Positions 7,573-18,568 of a stretch of DNA of 64,000 nucleotides are shown in pieces. How positions within the stretch are numbered: position 1 is the stretch's first letter; every line of letters begins with the position of its first letter. A program made the translations under genes and the position numbers. Source of the stretch: Rathayibacter sp. VKM Ac-2856 (GTDB taxonomy: Bacteria; Actinomycetota; Actinomycetes; Actinomycetales; Microbacteriaceae); the NCBI RefSeq assembly GCF_013205055.1, contig NZ_JABMLF010000001.1:62001-126000 (forward strand), given 5' to 3'. The notes beneath the pieces were generated by a model, which was not told where the DNA came from, searched no databases, and worked only from the letters and a program-made list of their open reading frames with translations.

Positions 7573-8729
7573 GCGCCCGGTACGACGTCGCCGTCGTCGG
7601 CTCCGGGATCGTCGGCCTCGGTGCCGCGTACGCCGCCGTGCGCCGCGGACTGCGCGTCGTGGTCCTGGACCGCACCGCCGCGCCGATGGGCTCGACCGTG
7701 CGCAACTTCGGCCACCTCTGCTTCACGCCGCAGTCGGGCGAGGCGCTGCGCTACGGGCTCGCGGCCCGGGAGGCGTGGCTGCGGCTCTCGCGGGACGCCG
7801 GCGTCGCGCTCGGCCGCCGCGGCACGCACATCGTGGCGCGGCACGCGGACGAGCTCGCCCTCCTCGAGGCGGCGGCCGCGCAGGAGCCGTTCGGCTTCGG
7901 CGACGGCCCCGAGATCGAGCTGCTCGATGCGCGGGAGATCGCGGCGGTGACGCCGGTCGATCCGGCGGTCGTCGTCGGGGGAGCGGTGCTGCCCTACGAC
8001 CTGCAGGCGGATCCGCGGACGGCGGCGGCCGCGATCGTCCGGCACCTGGCTGAGCGGGGTGTCGAGTTCCGGATGCGCACGGCGGTCGGCCGCGTCGCCG
8101 AGGGCGTCGTGGAGACCAGCCGGGGCGCGATCCTCGCCGACACGATCGTCGTCGCGGTGAACCACGACCTCGACCAGCTGCTGCCCGAGCTCGCGGAGGC
8201 CCACGAGGTGGTGCGCTGCTCCCTCGACATGCTGCGCGTGCAGCTGCCGCTGCGCGCCGCGCTGGCCGCGCCGCTGCTGACGGGCTGGTCGCTCGTGCGC
8301 TACAGCGGCTTCGCGCGTCTGCCGGAGGCGGCGGCGGTGCGGGCCCGGCTGCACGCCGACCGGCCGGACCTCGCCGCGATCGACCTGAACCAGATGTACA
8401 CGCAGCTGCCCGACGGGAGCGTCGTCGTCGGCGACTCCCACCACCGCTCGATCACTCCCGAGCCGTTCCAGTCCGAGGCGACCGCGGAGCTCCTGCTCGA
8501 GGCGACCGCTCGCCTGTTCGGGGCGGCGCCGCGGGTGCTGGAGCGCTGGCAGGGCGTCTACGCCAGCGGGCGCGACGAGTTCCTCGTCGCCGAGCCGATC
8601 CCGGGCGTCCTCGTGCGCACCGTCACCACGGGCATCGGCATGACCACCGGGCTGGGTCTCGCCGAGACCACGCTCGCGGAGCGCTTCGAGCGCACCGCAT
8701 CCCTCCTCGTCTCCTCGGAAGGCCGCTGA
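7569..8729 (+). CDS. FAD-dependent amine oxidoreductase of the phosphonate-associated TIGR03364 type
   Basis: This 386-residue DAO-type flavoprotein opens with the dinucleotide-binding motif VVGSGIVGLGAAY (about 9-21) and an acidic beta-2 end. It has the conserved TVRNFGHLCFT segment and a C-terminal FAD loop, VRTVTTGIGMTTGLGLAE. The family named TIGR03364 is defined by linkage to phosphonatase-like hydrolases and phosphonate transporters, exactly as here. It is thought to oxidatively deaminate an aminophosphonate other than, or modified from, 2-aminoethylphosphonate. It replaces the PLP transaminase of the classical route, which is absent here. Both ends overlap its neighbours (ATGA at 7569; the TGA shares one base with the next ATG). 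Confidence 0.82.
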   Translation: MSARYDVAVVGSGIVGLGAAYAAVRRGLRVVVLDRTAAPMGSTVRNFGHLCFTPQSGEALRYGLAAREAWLRLSRDAGVALGRRGTHIVARHADELALLEAAAAQEPFGFGDGPEIELLDAREIAAVTPVDPAVVVGGAVLPYDLQADPRTAAAAIVRHLAERGVEFRMRTAVGRVAEGVVETSRGAILADTIVVAVNHDLDQLLPELAEAHEVVRCSLDMLRVQLPLRAALAAPLLTGWSLVRYSGFARLPEAAAVRARLHADRPDLAAIDLNQMYTQLPDGSVVVGDSHHRSITPEPFQSEATAELLLEATARLFGAAPRVLERWQGVYASGRDEFLVAEPIPGVLVRTVTTGIGMTTGLGLAETTLAERFERTASLLVSSEGR

Positions 8730-9481
8730 TGACCAGCACGATCCCCGCTCCCGCTCCCGCTCCCCTCGGCACCGCTGCATTCGGTCCGGCCGGTCTCGGT
8801 CCGGCTCTGGCCGGCGTCGAGCTCGTCGTGCTCGACATGGCGGGCACGACCGTCACGGACGACGGCGTCGTCGAGCAGGCGTTCCAGCGCGCCGCCGAGC
8901 GCACGGGCGTCGCCGACCGCCTGCCGTGGCCCGAGGCGCTCGGCTACGTGCGCGAGACGATGGGGCAGTCGAAGATCGACGTGTTCACGCACCTCGCCGG
9001 GGGTGACGTCGCCGCGGCGGAGCGGGCCACCGCCGCGTTCGAGGACGCCTACGCCGAGCTGATCCTGGAGGGCGCCGCCGCGCCGATCGCCGGCGCCGAG
9101 GAGCTGCTGCAGGAGCTCCGCGACGCCGGGGTCGCCGTGGCGCTGACCACGGGCTTCGCCCCGGTCACCCGCGACGCGATCCTCGACGCGCTCGGCTGGC
9201 GCGATCTCGTCGGGATCGCGCTCTCGCCCGCCGACGCCGGCCGCGGCCGCCCCGCGCCGGATCTCGTCCTGACCGCCGCCCTGCGCGCGGAGGTGAGCGC
9301 GATGAGCGCCGTCGCCGTGGTCGGCGACACGGCCAGCGACGTCCTCTCGGGCCTGCGCGCGGGAGCCGGGCTCGTCGTCGGCGTGCTGAGCGGCGCGCAC
9401 GACCGCGACCGCCTGAGCGCGGCCGGCGCGCACGCGGTGATCGAGGACGTCACGGCGCTCCGCACGCTGTCGCTGCGATGA
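8729..9481 (+). CDS. Phosphonatase-like HAD-superfamily hydrolase (TIGR03351 type)
   Basis: This 250-residue HAD protein has motif I LDMAGTTVTDDG, with nucleophile D36 and the alanine two residues on that phosphonatases carry in place of the usual second aspartate. It also has motif II LTTGF (about 151) and motif IV VVGDTASDVLSGLRAGAG. A lysine in MGQSKID (K82) lies, by eye, where PhnX has its Schiff-base lysine, which would support carbon-phosphorus cleavage of an aldehyde phosphonate. The likely reaction is hydrolysis of the aldehyde made by the upstream flavoprotein, releasing phosphate. Both ends overlap neighbouring genes. The exact substrate is unknown. The N-terminal proline/alanine stretch (residues 4-28) is low complexity. 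Confidence 0.8.
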   Translation: MTSTIPAPAPAPLGTAAFGPAGLGPALAGVELVVLDMAGTTVTDDGVVEQAFQRAAERTGVADRLPWPEALGYVRETMGQSKIDVFTHLAGGDVAAAERATAAFEDAYAELILEGAAAPIAGAEELLQELRDAGVAVALTTGFAPVTRDAILDALGWRDLVGIALSPADAGRGRPAPDLVLTAALRAEVSAMSAVAVVGDTASDVLSGLRAGAGLVVGVLSGAHDRDRLSAAGAHAVIEDVTALRTLSLR

Positions 9482-10593
9482 GGACGGCGATCGCGGCGCC
9501 GCGCATCGATCCGGAGTCGCGGCGCGTCGAGCTGCGGCCCTCGGCCACCGCGATGGTCTGGCTGGCGCCGGACCGCGCGCACGAGGCGGTCGCGTTCGTC
9601 ACGGTCCGGCTCGGTCCGGGCGACGTGCTGGTCGAGATCGAGCTGGCGACGATCTGCGGCTCGGACGTGCACACCGTGCACGGCGACCGCAGTGCTCCGG
9701 CGCCGCTGGTCCTCGGGCACGAGCAGCTGGGCCGCGTCGTCGAGCTGGGGACGGGCGGGCCCCGCGCGCTCGACGGCTCGCTCCTCGCCGTCGGCGACCG
9801 AGTGCTGTGGTCGATCGCCGCGAGCTGCGGCTCCTGCGACCGCTGTTCGGGCGGCTTGCCGCAGAAGTGCCGGACGCTGCGCAAGTACGGGCACGAGCGG
9901 ATGAGCGACGCATGGGCGCTGTCGGGCGGCTTCGCCACCCACGCGCACGTCGTCGCCGGCACGCCGATCATCCGGGTGCCCGAGGACGTGCCGGCGGCCG
10001 TCCTGGCGCCCGCGTCCTGCGGCACCGCCACCGCGTGGGCCGCGCTCGCCGCCGCCGAGGCGGTGCGGCCGCTGGCCGGCGCCGACGTGCTGATCAGCGG
10101 CGCGGGGCTGATCGGGCTGACCGCGGCGGCGATGGCGACGGATCGCGGGGCGGTCGTGACGCTCGTCGAGCCGGATCCGGCGCGGCGCGCGCTGGCCGAG
10201 CGCTTCGGTGCCCGTGCGAGGCGGCCGGAGGAGGAGGGCGGGGAGTTCGACGTGGTGCTCGAGGCGTCCGGCGCGCGGGCGGCCGTCGGATCGGCGCTCG
10301 CGCGCGCGGCGGTCGGCGGCGTGGTCGTGCTGGTCGGCAGCGTGTTCCCGACCGAGCCGGTGCCGCTGGATCCGGAGCGCGTGGTGCGCGGGCTGCTGAC
10401 CGTGCGGGGCGTGCACAACTACGCGCCGGAGCACCTCGCGGCGGCGTCGGCGTACCTCGTCGATCGCTGGCAGGCATGGCCGTTCGCCGGTCTCGTCGGC
10501 GAGACGGTGGCCCTGGCGGATCTGGACGAGGGGATGCGGCGCGCCTCGGGCGGGGCGGTCCGCGTCGGCGTCGCGCCCCGTCCGATCGGCTGA
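9478..10593 (+). CDS. Zinc-binding dehydrogenase, phosphonate-catabolism-associated (TIGR03366 type)
   Basis: This 371-residue medium-chain dehydrogenase has the catalytic-zinc motif ICGSDVHTVHG, GHEQLGRVVE and a structural-zinc cysteine cluster CGSCDRCSGGLPQKC. A Rossmann nucleotide site follows: ISGAGLIGLTAAAMA (about 203-217). The closest family I know is the putative phosphonate-associated alcohol dehydrogenase, which travels with the TIGR03351/TIGR03364 pair. It probably interconverts an alcohol and the aldehyde formed in the pathway, before or after phosphate release. The start is coupled to the hydrolase (ATGA 9478-9481). It is the last gene of the operon, with convergent kdpE beginning only 28 bases on. 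Confidence 0.82.
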   Translation: MRTAIAAPRIDPESRRVELRPSATAMVWLAPDRAHEAVAFVTVRLGPGDVLVEIELATICGSDVHTVHGDRSAPAPLVLGHEQLGRVVELGTGGPRALDGSLLAVGDRVLWSIAASCGSCDRCSGGLPQKCRTLRKYGHERMSDAWALSGGFATHAHVVAGTPIIRVPEDVPAAVLAPASCGTATAWAALAAAEAVRPLAGADVLISGAGLIGLTAAAMATDRGAVVTLVEPDPARRALAERFGARARRPEEEGGEFDVVLEASGARAAVGSALARAAVGGVVVLVGSVFPTEPVPLDPERVVRGLLTVRGVHNYAPEHLAAASAYLVDRWQAWPFAGLVGETVALADLDEGMRRASGGAVRVGVAPRPIG

Positions 10594-10621
10594 CGCTCCA
10601 CCTGCTCGGCCGACGCTGCGC

Positions 10622-11322
<701 letters not shown>

Positions 11323-11326
<4 letters not shown>

Positions 11327-13824
11327 CGGGCGACCTCCTCGGTCGCGCTCGGCGCGCTCGCGGCGAGCGGCAGGGTGATCACCATCGTCAGCCCGCCGCC
11401 CGGGGTGTCCTCGGTGTCGAGCGTGCCGCCCATCCCCTCCGTGAAGCCCTTGGACAGGGCGAGGCCGAGGCCGAGACCCGTGGTGTTGTCGGTGTCGCCG
11501 AGGCGCTGGAAGGGGACGAAGACGTCGGCGCGGCGCTCGGGGGCGATGCCCGGTCCGTGGTCGGCGACGCGGATCTGCAGGGTCCCGGCGAAGCCGCTGG
11601 TCGAGATCCGCACGCGCCGGTCGGGCGGGGAGTGGCGGGCCGCGTTGGCGAGCAGGTTCACCACCACGCGCTGGAGCAGCCCCGCGTCGGCGAGCGCCGG
11701 CGGCAGGTCGAGGTCGAGATCGAGGTCGAGCTCCGCCGGGCCGAGGCCGAGCTCGTCGATCGCCGGGAGGATCACATCGGAGGGGTCGACGGGGGCGAGC
11801 GAGACCGCGAGGACCCCGGCCTGCAGGCGCGTGACGTCGAGGAGGTTCGTGACGAGGTCGGCGAGGGTGGCCAGGCTCTCGTCCGCGGTGGCGAGCAGCT
11901 CCGCGCGGTCGGCGGCGCTCCAGGCGACGTCGGTGGAGCGCAGTCCGCTGATCGCGGCGGTGGCGGCGGCGAGCGGGCGGCGCAGGTCGTGGCTGACGGC
12001 GGAGAGCAGGGCGCTGCGCACCCGGTCGGTCTCGGCCAGGGGGGCGAGTCCGCTGGCCGTCTCGCTGAGGGCCTGGTGCTGCAGGGCGGCGTCGAGCTGC
12101 GCGGCGACGACGGAGAGGAGGCGGCGCTCGCCGGCTCCGACGGAGCGGCCGTGCAGCTCGAGGACGGCGGTGCCGCCGACGGGGATGGTCTCGTGCTGCC
12201 CGCCGGGCTCGCCGTCGGAGCCCAGGCGCTCGGAGCCGCGCATCAGCCGGACGCCGGTGAGCCCGAAGGCCTCGCGGGCGCGCTCGAGGATCGCCTGCAG
12301 GGCGTCCTGCCCGCGGATGACCCCGCCGGCGATGGTGGCGAGCAGCTCGGCCTCGGCGCCGGCGCGGCGGGCGGAGCGGGCGCGGCGGGCGGCGCGGTCG
12401 ACGACGGCGCTGACGAGGACCGCGTTGGCGATGTAGAGCGCGAGGGCGAGCGCGTGCAGCGGCTCGTCGACCGTGACCGTGTAGAGCGGGTCGACGAAGA
12501 AGAAGTCGAGGGTGAGTCCGGAGAGCACGGCGGCGAAGAGCGCCGGGCCGATGCCGCCGACGAGCGCGACGAGGACGACGAGCACCTGGTAGGCGAGGAC
12601 GTCGCTGGTGATCGACTCGTCGCTGCGGAAGGAGGCGAGCAGCCAGGTCAGCAGCGGCCCGCCGACGAGGGCGAGCAGCAGGCCGAGCACCCGCCGCTTG
12701 AGGGTCAGCGCTCCGCCGAGCCGGGGGAGCGCGGGGGAGCGGCCGGCCGAGGCGTGGTTGACGATGTGCACGTCGATCCGCCCCGATTCGCGGATGACCG
12801 TGGCGCCGATGCCGGGGCCGGTGAGCGCGGCGGCGAGCCGGCTGCGGCGGCTGACGCCGAGGACGAGCTGGGTCGCGTCGACGGAGCGGGCGAACTCGAC
12901 GAGGGCGGCGGGGACGTCCTCGCCGACGATCTGGTGGTAGCTGCCGCCGAGGGTGTCGACGAGGGCGCGCTGCTGGGCGAGCACCTCGGGGCGGGCCGCG
13001 CGCAGCCCGTCCTGGCTGGTGACGTGCACGGCGAGCAGCTCGCCGCCGGAGGAGCGGGCGGCGATGCGGGCGCCGCGGCGCAGCAGGGTCTCGCCCTCGG
13101 GGCCGCCGGTGAGGGTGACGACCACGCGCTCGCGCGCCTCCCACGTGCTGTCGATGCCGTGCGCGACGCGGTAGTCCTTCAGCGCCGAGTCGACCTCGTC
13201 GGCGAGCCAGAGCAGGGCCAGCTCGCGCAGCGCGGTGAGGTTGCCGAGCCGGAAGTAGTTGGACAGGGCGGCGTCGATCCGCTCGGACGGGTAGACCCGG
13301 CCCGCGGCGAGCCGGTCGCGCAGGGCCTGCGGGGCGAGGTCGACGACCTCGATCTGGTCGGCGCCGCGCAGGATCGCGTCGGGGATGGTCTCGCGCTGCG
13401 GGACTCCGGTGATCTGCTGCACGACGTCGTTGAGCGACTCGATGTGCTGGATGTTGACGGTCGAGACGACGTCGATGCCGGCGTCGAGGAGGGTGCGGAC
13501 GTCCTGCCAGCGCTTCTCGTGCGCCGAGCCGGGCGCGTTGGTGTGGGCGAGTTCGTCGACGAGGGCGATGCCGGGGCGGCGGGCGAGGACGGCGTCGAGG
13601 TCCAGCTCGGTGAGCTGCACGCCGCGGTGCTCGAGGACGGTCCGCGGGACGACCTCGAGGCCGGTGACCATCGCGGCGGTCGCGGCGCGGCCGTGGGTCT
13701 CGACGAAGGCGACGACGACGTCTCGGCCCTCGCTGCGCAGCCGCCGCCCCTCCTCGAGCATCTCGTAGGTCTTGCCGACGCCGGGGGCGGCGCCCAGGAG
13801 CACTCGGAGCCGCCCCGTCCTCAT
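11323..13824 (-). CDS. kdpD: Sensor histidine kinase KdpD
   Basis: This 833-residue protein has the KdpD N-terminal sensor domain with a Walker-A-like GAAPGVGKTYEMLEEG (about 11-26). Next come a universal-stress-protein-like domain (about 225-360), four clustered membrane helices (about 390-490, including DFFFVDPLYTVTV), a GAF-like linker, a HisKA domain with phosphorylation site SAVSHDLRRPLAA, and a HATPase domain with N-box VNLLANAARH, G1 VADHGPGI and G2 GLGLGLALSKG. It senses potassium limitation or ionic strength and controls KdpE. Its length is normal for actinobacteria. It follows kdpC after 7 bases and is coupled to kdpE. Confidence 0.93.
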
Positions 13825-13831
13825 CGCGGGC

Positions 13832-14440
13832 TCAGCTCGCCAGGGCCGCGAGGGCCAGGTTGAGCTCGAGGACGTTCACGGTCTCCTCGCCGAGGAACCC
13901 GAGGTCGCGCCCCTGGACGTGCTCGGCGACGAGGGCGCGGACGCTCTCCTCGGCGAGTCCGCGCGCCTGGGCGACGCGGGCGATCTGCAGCTCGGCGTAG
14001 GCGGGGCTGATGTGCGGGTCGAGGCCCGAGGCGGAGGCGGTGAGGGCGTCGGCGGGGACGGCGGCGGGGTCGACGCCGTCGGACGCGGCGATCGCGGCGC
14101 GGCGCTCCCGGATCGCGGCGACGAGGTCCTCGTTCTCGGGGCCGAGGTTGGAGCCGCTGGAGGCGCTCGCGTCGTAGCCGTCGCCGGCGGCGGAGGGCCG
14201 GGACTGGAACCACTGCGGCAGCGGGTTCCCGTCGGCGTCGGTGAAGGACTGGCCGATCAGGCTCGAGCCGACGGTCGCGCCGTCCTCGGTGAGCAGGGAG
14301 CCGTTCGCCTGGCGGGCGAAGGCGACCTGGCCGAGGCCGGTGATCGCGAGGGGGTAGAGGACGCCGAGGGCGACGGTGAGGACGAGGAGTGCGCGGAGGG
14401 CGACTCCGTACTGCCGGAGCCCTGCGCGGGTGGGGGTCAT
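13832..14440 (-). CDS. kdpC: Potassium-transporting ATPase subunit KdpC
   Basis: This 202-residue protein has one N-terminal membrane helix (residues about 15-38, ALLVLTVALGVLYPLAITGL) and the KdpC periplasmic domain, with GSSLIGQSFTDADGNPLPQWFQSRPSAAG split across this region, and the C-terminal SPAYAELQIARVAQARG. KdpC stabilises the KdpA-KdpB complex and increases ATP affinity. The gene sits between kdpB (61 bases upstream) and kdpD (7 bases downstream). Confidence 0.94.
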   Translation of the reverse strand: MTPTRAGLRQYGVALRALLVLTVALGVLYPLAITGLGQVAFARQANGSLLTEDGATVGSSLIGQSFTDADGNPLPQWFQSRPSAAGDGYDASASSGSNLGPENEDLVAAIRERRAAIAASDGVDPAAVPADALTASASGLDPHISPAYAELQIARVAQARGLAEESVRALVAEHVQGRDLGFLGEETVNVLELNLALAALAS

Positions 14441-14501
14441 GGGGTGGTCTGCTTCCTGCTGGTGTGCGCGGTGCGGGTGTGTGGTGCGGCTGCGGGTGCG
14501 G

Positions 14502-16661
14502 CTAGAAGCCGGGGAGGAGGGCGACGACGAGGTCGATCAGCTTGATGCCGATGAAGGGCGCGATCACGCCGCCCAGTCCGTAGACGAGGAGGTTGCGGCT
14601 GAGCACCTTGGACGCGCTGAGGGCGCGGTAGGCGACGCCGCGCAGGGCGAGGGGGATGAGGACGACGATGATGATCGCGTTGAAGACGATCGCCGAGAGG
14701 ATCGCCGACGCGGACGAGTGCAGCTGCATCACGTTCAGCACCGCCAGGCCCGGGAAGACCCCGGAGAACATCGCGGGGATGATCGCGAAGTACTTCGCGA
14801 CGTCGTTCGCGATGGAGAACGTCGTGAGCGCTCCGCGGGTGATCAGCAGCTGCTTGCCGATCCGGACGATGTCGATGAGCTTGGTCGGGTCGGAGTCGAG
14901 GTCGACCATGTTGCCGGCCTCCTTCGCGGCCGACGTGCCGGTGTTCATCGCGACCCCGACGTCGGCCTGCGCGAGGGCGGGCGCGTCGTTGGTGCCGTCG
15001 CCGGTCATCGCGACGAGGTTGCCGCCCTCCTGCTCCCGGCGGATGTAGTCGAGCTTCTGCTCGGGGGTGGCCTCGGCGAGGTAGTCGTCGACACCGGCCT
15101 CCGCCGCGATCGCCTTCGCGGTGAGCGGGTTGTCGCCGGTGATCATCACGGTGCGGATGCCCATCGCGCGCAGGTCCGCGAAGCGCTCCTTCAGGCCCTC
15201 CTTGACGACGTCCTTGAGGTGGACGACGCCGAGGACCCGGCCCGCGCCGGACGCGTCCTTGATCGCGACGACCAGCGGGGTGCCGCCGCTCTCGGAGACG
15301 CGGTGCACCTGCGCCTCGAGCTCGGCGGCCGCGGCGAGGGGGCCGCCGTCCGCGAGCCAGGCGGTGACGGCCGAGCCGGCGCCCTTGCGGATCATCGATC
15401 CGTCGGGGAGGTCGAGGCCGCTCATCCGGGTCTGCGCGGTGAAGGGGACGATCTCGGCGGAGAGGACGTCGCTCGCGAGGGCGTCCCGCTGCACCCCGAG
15501 GGCGGCGGCGAGATCGACGATCGACGTCCCCTCCGGCGTCGGGTCGCTGAGCGAGGAGGAGGCGGCCGCGCGGACCAGCTCGTCCTGGTCCGCGCCGCCG
15601 ACCGCGAGGAACTCGGTCGCGCGGCGGTTGCCGTAGGTGATGGTGCCGGTCTTGTCGAGCAGCAGAGTGGTGACGTCGCCCGCGGCCTCGACCGCCCGGC
15701 CCGACATCGCGAGCACGTTGCGCTGGACGAGCCGGTCCATGCCGGCGATGCCGATGGCGGAGAGCAGCGCGCCGATGGTGGTCGGGATGAGGCAGACCAG
15801 CAGGGCCACCAGCACCGGGACGCTGACGGGCGCCGCGGCGTAGGAGGCGATCGGGTTCAGCGTGAGGACGACGACGAGGAAGACGATGGAGAGGCTCGCG
15901 AGGAGGATGTTCAGCGCGATCTCGTTCGGCGTCTTCTGCCGCGACGCTCCTTCGACCAGGCCGATCATCCGGTCGACGAAGGTCTCGCCGGGCTTCGAGG
16001 TGATGCGGACGACGATGCGGTCGGAGAGGACGCGGGTGCCGCCGGTGACGGCGCTGCGATCGCCGCCGGACTCGCGGACCACGGGGGCCGACTCGCCGGT
16101 GATGGCGGACTCGTCGACCGAGGCGATGCCCCAGACGATGTCGCCGTCGCCGGGGATGAGCTCGCCCGCCTCGACGACCACGTGGTCGCCGAGCTGCAGG
16201 TCGGCGGAGGACACCTCGCTCACCTGCCCGTGTGCGGCGCCGCCGTCGCCGGCGCGGTACTCCAGCAGCCGGCGGGCGGTGGTGCTCGTGCGGGTCTTCC
16301 GGAGACTGTCGGCCTGCGCCTTGCCGCGGCCCTCGGCGACCGACTCCGCGAGGTTCGCGAAGACGACGGTCAGCCAGAGCCAGAGCGCGATGCCCCAGGT
16401 GAAGGAGACGGGGACGGGGGCGCCGCCGGACTCCTGCGCGCCGCCGAGGAAGGGCTCGGCGATCGCGAGGACCGTGGTCAGCGCGGCGCCGACCTCGACG
16501 AGGAACATCACCGGATTCCGCACCATCAGGCGCGGGTCGAGCTTGCGGAGCGCGCCGGGGAGGGCGGCGACGATCTGCTCGACGCTGAAGGCGGAGGCGC
16601 CGCGCTTGGGGCTCCGCTCCTGGTCGGGGACGGGGGCGGGTCTGTCGAGCGTGGTGGTCAT
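14502..16661 (-). CDS. kdpB: Potassium-transporting P-type ATPase, catalytic subunit KdpB
   Basis: This 719-residue P-type ATPase has the TGES-type actuator loop ([19 protein letters not shown]), the phosphorylated aspartate in [14 protein letters not shown] and the KdpB nucleotide-binding region with KGAGSAV. The hinge motif [19 protein letters not shown] and [17 protein letters not shown] are also present, with seven membrane helices expected. It hydrolyses ATP to drive K+ uptake through KdpA. It begins three bases after the kdpA stop. Residues 1-24 are a poorly conserved cytosolic extension. No key residue is missing. Confidence 0.95.
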   Translation of the reverse strand: MTTTLDRPAPVPDQERSPKRGASAFSVEQIVAALPGALRKLDPRLMVRNPVMFLVEVGAALTTVLAIAEPFLGGAQESGGAPVPVSFTWGIALWLWLTVVFANLAESVAEGRGKAQADSLRKTRTSTTARRLLEYRAGDGGAAHGQVSEVSSADLQLGDHVVVEAGELIPGDGDIVWGIASVDESAITGESAPVVRESGGDRSAVTGGTRVLSDRIVVRITSKPGETFVDRMIGLVEGASRQKTPNEIALNILLASLSIVFLVVVLTLNPIASYAAAPVSVPVLVALLVCLIPTTIGALLSAIGIAGMDRLVQRNVLAMSGRAVEAAGDVTTLLLDKTGTITYGNRRATEFLAVGGADQDELVRAAASSSLSDPTPEGTSIVDLAAALGVQRDALASDVLSAEIVPFTAQTRMSGLDLPDGSMIRKGAGSAVTAWLADGGPLAAAAELEAQVHRVSESGGTPLVVAIKDASGAGRVLGVVHLKDVVKEGLKERFADLRAMGIRTVMITGDNPLTAKAIAAEAGVDDYLAEATPEQKLDYIRREQEGGNLVAMTGDGTNDAPALAQADVGVAMNTGTSAAKEAGNMVDLDSDPTKLIDIVRIGKQLLITRGALTTFSIANDVAKYFAIIPAMFSGVFPGLAVLNVMQLHSSASAILSAIVFNAIIIVVLIPLALRGVAYRALSASKVLSRNLLVYGLGGVIAPFIGIKLIDLVVALLPGF

Positions 16662-16664
16662 GGT

Positions 16665-18338
16665 CTAGCGGAGTCCTTCTGCGAGGGGTCCGAGCGCGAG
16701 CACGGGGAAGTAGGTGAGGGCGGTGACGACGACGGTCACGCCCACGAGGAGGCCGACGAACTGCGGCCGGTGCGTCGGGAGCGTCCCCGCGGTGGAGGGC
16801 GTGCTGCCCTGCTTCGCCAGCGAGCCGGCGAGCGCGAGCACCATCACGATCGGCAGGAACCGGCCGAGCAGCATCGCCACTCCGAGAGCCGTGTTCAGCC
16901 AGGGGGTGTTCGCGGTGAGGCCCGCGAACGCCGAGCCGTTGTTGTTGGACGCGGAGGTGAAGGCGTAGAGCACCTCGGACAGGCCGTGCAGGCCGGGGTT
17001 CCAGATCGACGTGCTCTCCACGTCCGCCCGCACCGCGGGGATCGCGAAGCTGAGCGCGGTGCCCGCGAGCACCAGCGTCGGGGTGATCAGGATGTAGATG
17101 CTCGCGAGCTTGATCTCGCGCGGGCCGAGCTTCTTGCCCAGGTACTCGGGGGTGCGGCCGACGAGCAGCCCGCCGATGAAGACGGCGAGGATCGCGAGCA
17201 CGAGCATCCCGTAGAGGCCCGATCCGACGCCGCCGGGGGCGACCTCGCCGAGCATCATGTTCAGCATCGGCAGCATCCCGCCGAGCGCGGTGTACGAGTC
17301 GTGCATCGAGTTGACGGCACCGGTCGAGGTGAGCGTGCTGGTGGTGCCGAAGAGGGTCGAGCCGGCGATGCCGAACCGCAGCTCCTTGCCCTCCATCGCG
17401 CCGCCCGCGGCCTGCGGAGCGCTGCCGCTGCCGGCGAGCTCCAGCAGGGTGAGCGCGGTGAGCGAGACGACGAAGATCGTCGCCATCGCCGCGAGGATCG
17501 CATAGCCCTGCTTCGCGCTGCCGACCATCCGCCCGAAGGTGCGGGGCAGGGAGAAGGGGATCGCGAGCATCAGGATCACCTGGACGAGGCTCGTCCACGC
17601 CGTCGGGTTCTCGAACGGGTGCGCGGAGTTGGCGTTGAAGAAGCCGCCGCCGTTGGTGCCGAGCATCTTGATCGCCTCCTGCGAGGCGACGGGACCGCCC
17701 GGGATGCTCTGGGATGCGCCGGTGACGGTGGTGACCTCGGTGAACCCGGACAGGTTCTGGATCACGCCGCCCGCCAGCAGCAGCGCCGCGCTGACCACGG
17801 CCATCGGCAGCAGCAGGCGCAGGACGCCGCGGGTCAGGTCGACCCAGAAGTTGCCGATCGTGCCGGAGCCGCGCCGGGCGAACCCGCGGATCAGAGCCAC
17901 GGCGACCGCGATCCCGACCGCCGCCGAGACGAAGTTCTGCACGGCCAGCCCGATCAGCTGCACCGTGTAGCCCATCGTCACGTCGGGGGAGTACGACTGC
18001 CAGTTCGTGTTCGTCACGAACGAGACGGCGGTGTTGAAGGACAGGCCCTCCGGGATCGCCGGGAAGCCGAGCGAGAACGGCAGGACCGCCTGCGCCCGCT
18101 GGATCCCGTAGACGAGCAGGACGCTGACGAGGGAGAACGCGAGGACACCGCGCAGGTACGCCTGCCAGCTCTGCTCGGAGCGGGCATCGACGCCGATGAG
18201 GCGGTAGAAGCCGCGCTCCACACCGAGATCCCGCGGAGCGGAGTAGACGTGCGCCATGTAGTCGCCCAGCGGGCGGTACAGCAGGACGAGGACGAGGGCG
18301 GCCGAGGCCACCTGGAGGATCGAGAGGAGAGGGTCCAT
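16665..18338 (-). CDS. kdpA: Potassium-transporting ATPase potassium-binding subunit KdpA
   Basis: This 557-residue polytopic membrane protein has the four KdpA selectivity-filter repeats visible as [47 protein letters not shown] and [13 protein letters not shown]. Each carries the glycine- and asparagine-rich pore loop. It forms the K+ pathway of the Kdp pump. Its ATG shares one base with the kdpF stop, so the two are translated together. The length is normal (about 557 in Escherichia coli). Confidence 0.95.
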   Translation of the reverse strand: MDPLLSILQVASAALVLVLLYRPLGDYMAHVYSAPRDLGVERGFYRLIGVDARSEQSWQAYLRGVLAFSLVSVLLVYGIQRAQAVLPFSLGFPAIPEGLSFNTAVSFVTNTNWQSYSPDVTMGYTVQLIGLAVQNFVSAAVGIAVAVALIRGFARRGSGTIGNFWVDLTRGVLRLLLPMAVVSAALLLAGGVIQNLSGFTEVTTVTGASQSIPGGPVASQEAIKMLGTNGGGFFNANSAHPFENPTAWTSLVQVILMLAIPFSLPRTFGRMVGSAKQGYAILAAMATIFVVSLTALTLLELAGSGSAPQAAGGAMEGKELRFGIAGSTLFGTTSTLTSTGAVNSMHDSYTALGGMLPMLNMMLGEVAPGGVGSGLYGMLVLAILAVFIGGLLVGRTPEYLGKKLGPREIKLASIYILITPTLVLAGTALSFAIPAVRADVESTSIWNPGLHGLSEVLYAFTSASNNNGSAFAGLTANTPWLNTALGVAMLLGRFLPIVMVLALAGSLAKQGSTPSTAGTLPTHRPQFVGLLVGVTVVVTALTYFPVLALGPLAEGLR

Positions 18339-18427
18339 CAGAAGCGCTCCGGCTTCACGAGGGCGAGGACGAGATAGCCGATCGCGGCGATCGCGAGGAC
18401 CGCGGCGAGGACGTCGAACGCGATCAC
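18338..18427 (-). CDS. kdpF: Small Kdp complex subunit KdpF
   Basis: GTG at 18427 opens a 29-residue single-helix protein that ends in the KdpF signature [13 protein letters not shown]. It is a small hydrophobic subunit that stabilises the Kdp complex. AAGGGGG lies ten bases before the GTG. The start also overlaps the stop of a preceding 31-residue ORF (GTGA 18424-18427), and the stop overlaps kdpA. The gene is short enough to be missed by length-filtered gene callers. Confidence 0.9.
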   Translation of the reverse strand: MIAFDVLAAVLAIAAIGYLVLALVKPERF

Positions 18428-18519
18428 AGCCGCTCGACCCCCTTGGCGATGACGCCGACGAGTGTGAAGACGGCGAGGACGCCGATCACGTAGACAAGGT
18501 CGAGCACGGAGGACTCCAT
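18424..18519 (-). CDS. 31-residue single-helix membrane peptide upstream of kdpF
   Basis: ATG at 18519 opens [15 protein letters not shown]..., a 31-residue ORF with one hydrophobic helix (residues about 7-25) and the C-terminus AKGVERL. Third codon positions are almost all G or C, as in real genes here, and its TGA overlaps the kdpF GTG by four bases, the same coupling used throughout the operon. From memory, kdp operons in several phyla have a short hydrophobic ORF before kdpF that ends in a similar C-E-R-L-like tail. No Shine-Dalgarno is obvious. It could be an extra Kdp subunit or a translational leader. Confidence 0.65.
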   Translation of the reverse strand: MESSVLDLVYVIGVLAVFTLVGVIAKGVERL

Positions 18520-18554
18520 CCGGGGGCGGTCGCACCCGCGGATCCGCGGGCACC

Positions 18555-18568
18555 TGCCAGAGCTGGCA
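18555..18568. promoter_or_regulatory. Palindrome in the kdp promoter region
   Basis: TGCCAG-AG-CTGGCA is a perfect 6-bp inverted repeat, 36 bases upstream of the first ORF of the kdp operon. It could be a regulator site (KdpE or other) or a leader hairpin. The remainder of 18520-18776 shows no clear gene or strong structure. Confidence 0.3.

Noticed and set aside
14376-18377. An open plus-strand frame of more than 1,300 codons across the kdp genes
   Set aside because: It is exactly antisense to kdpA, kdpB and kdpC, has repetitive R/G/E/A composition and no start signal. Long antisense frames are expected in DNA with G/C third positions.
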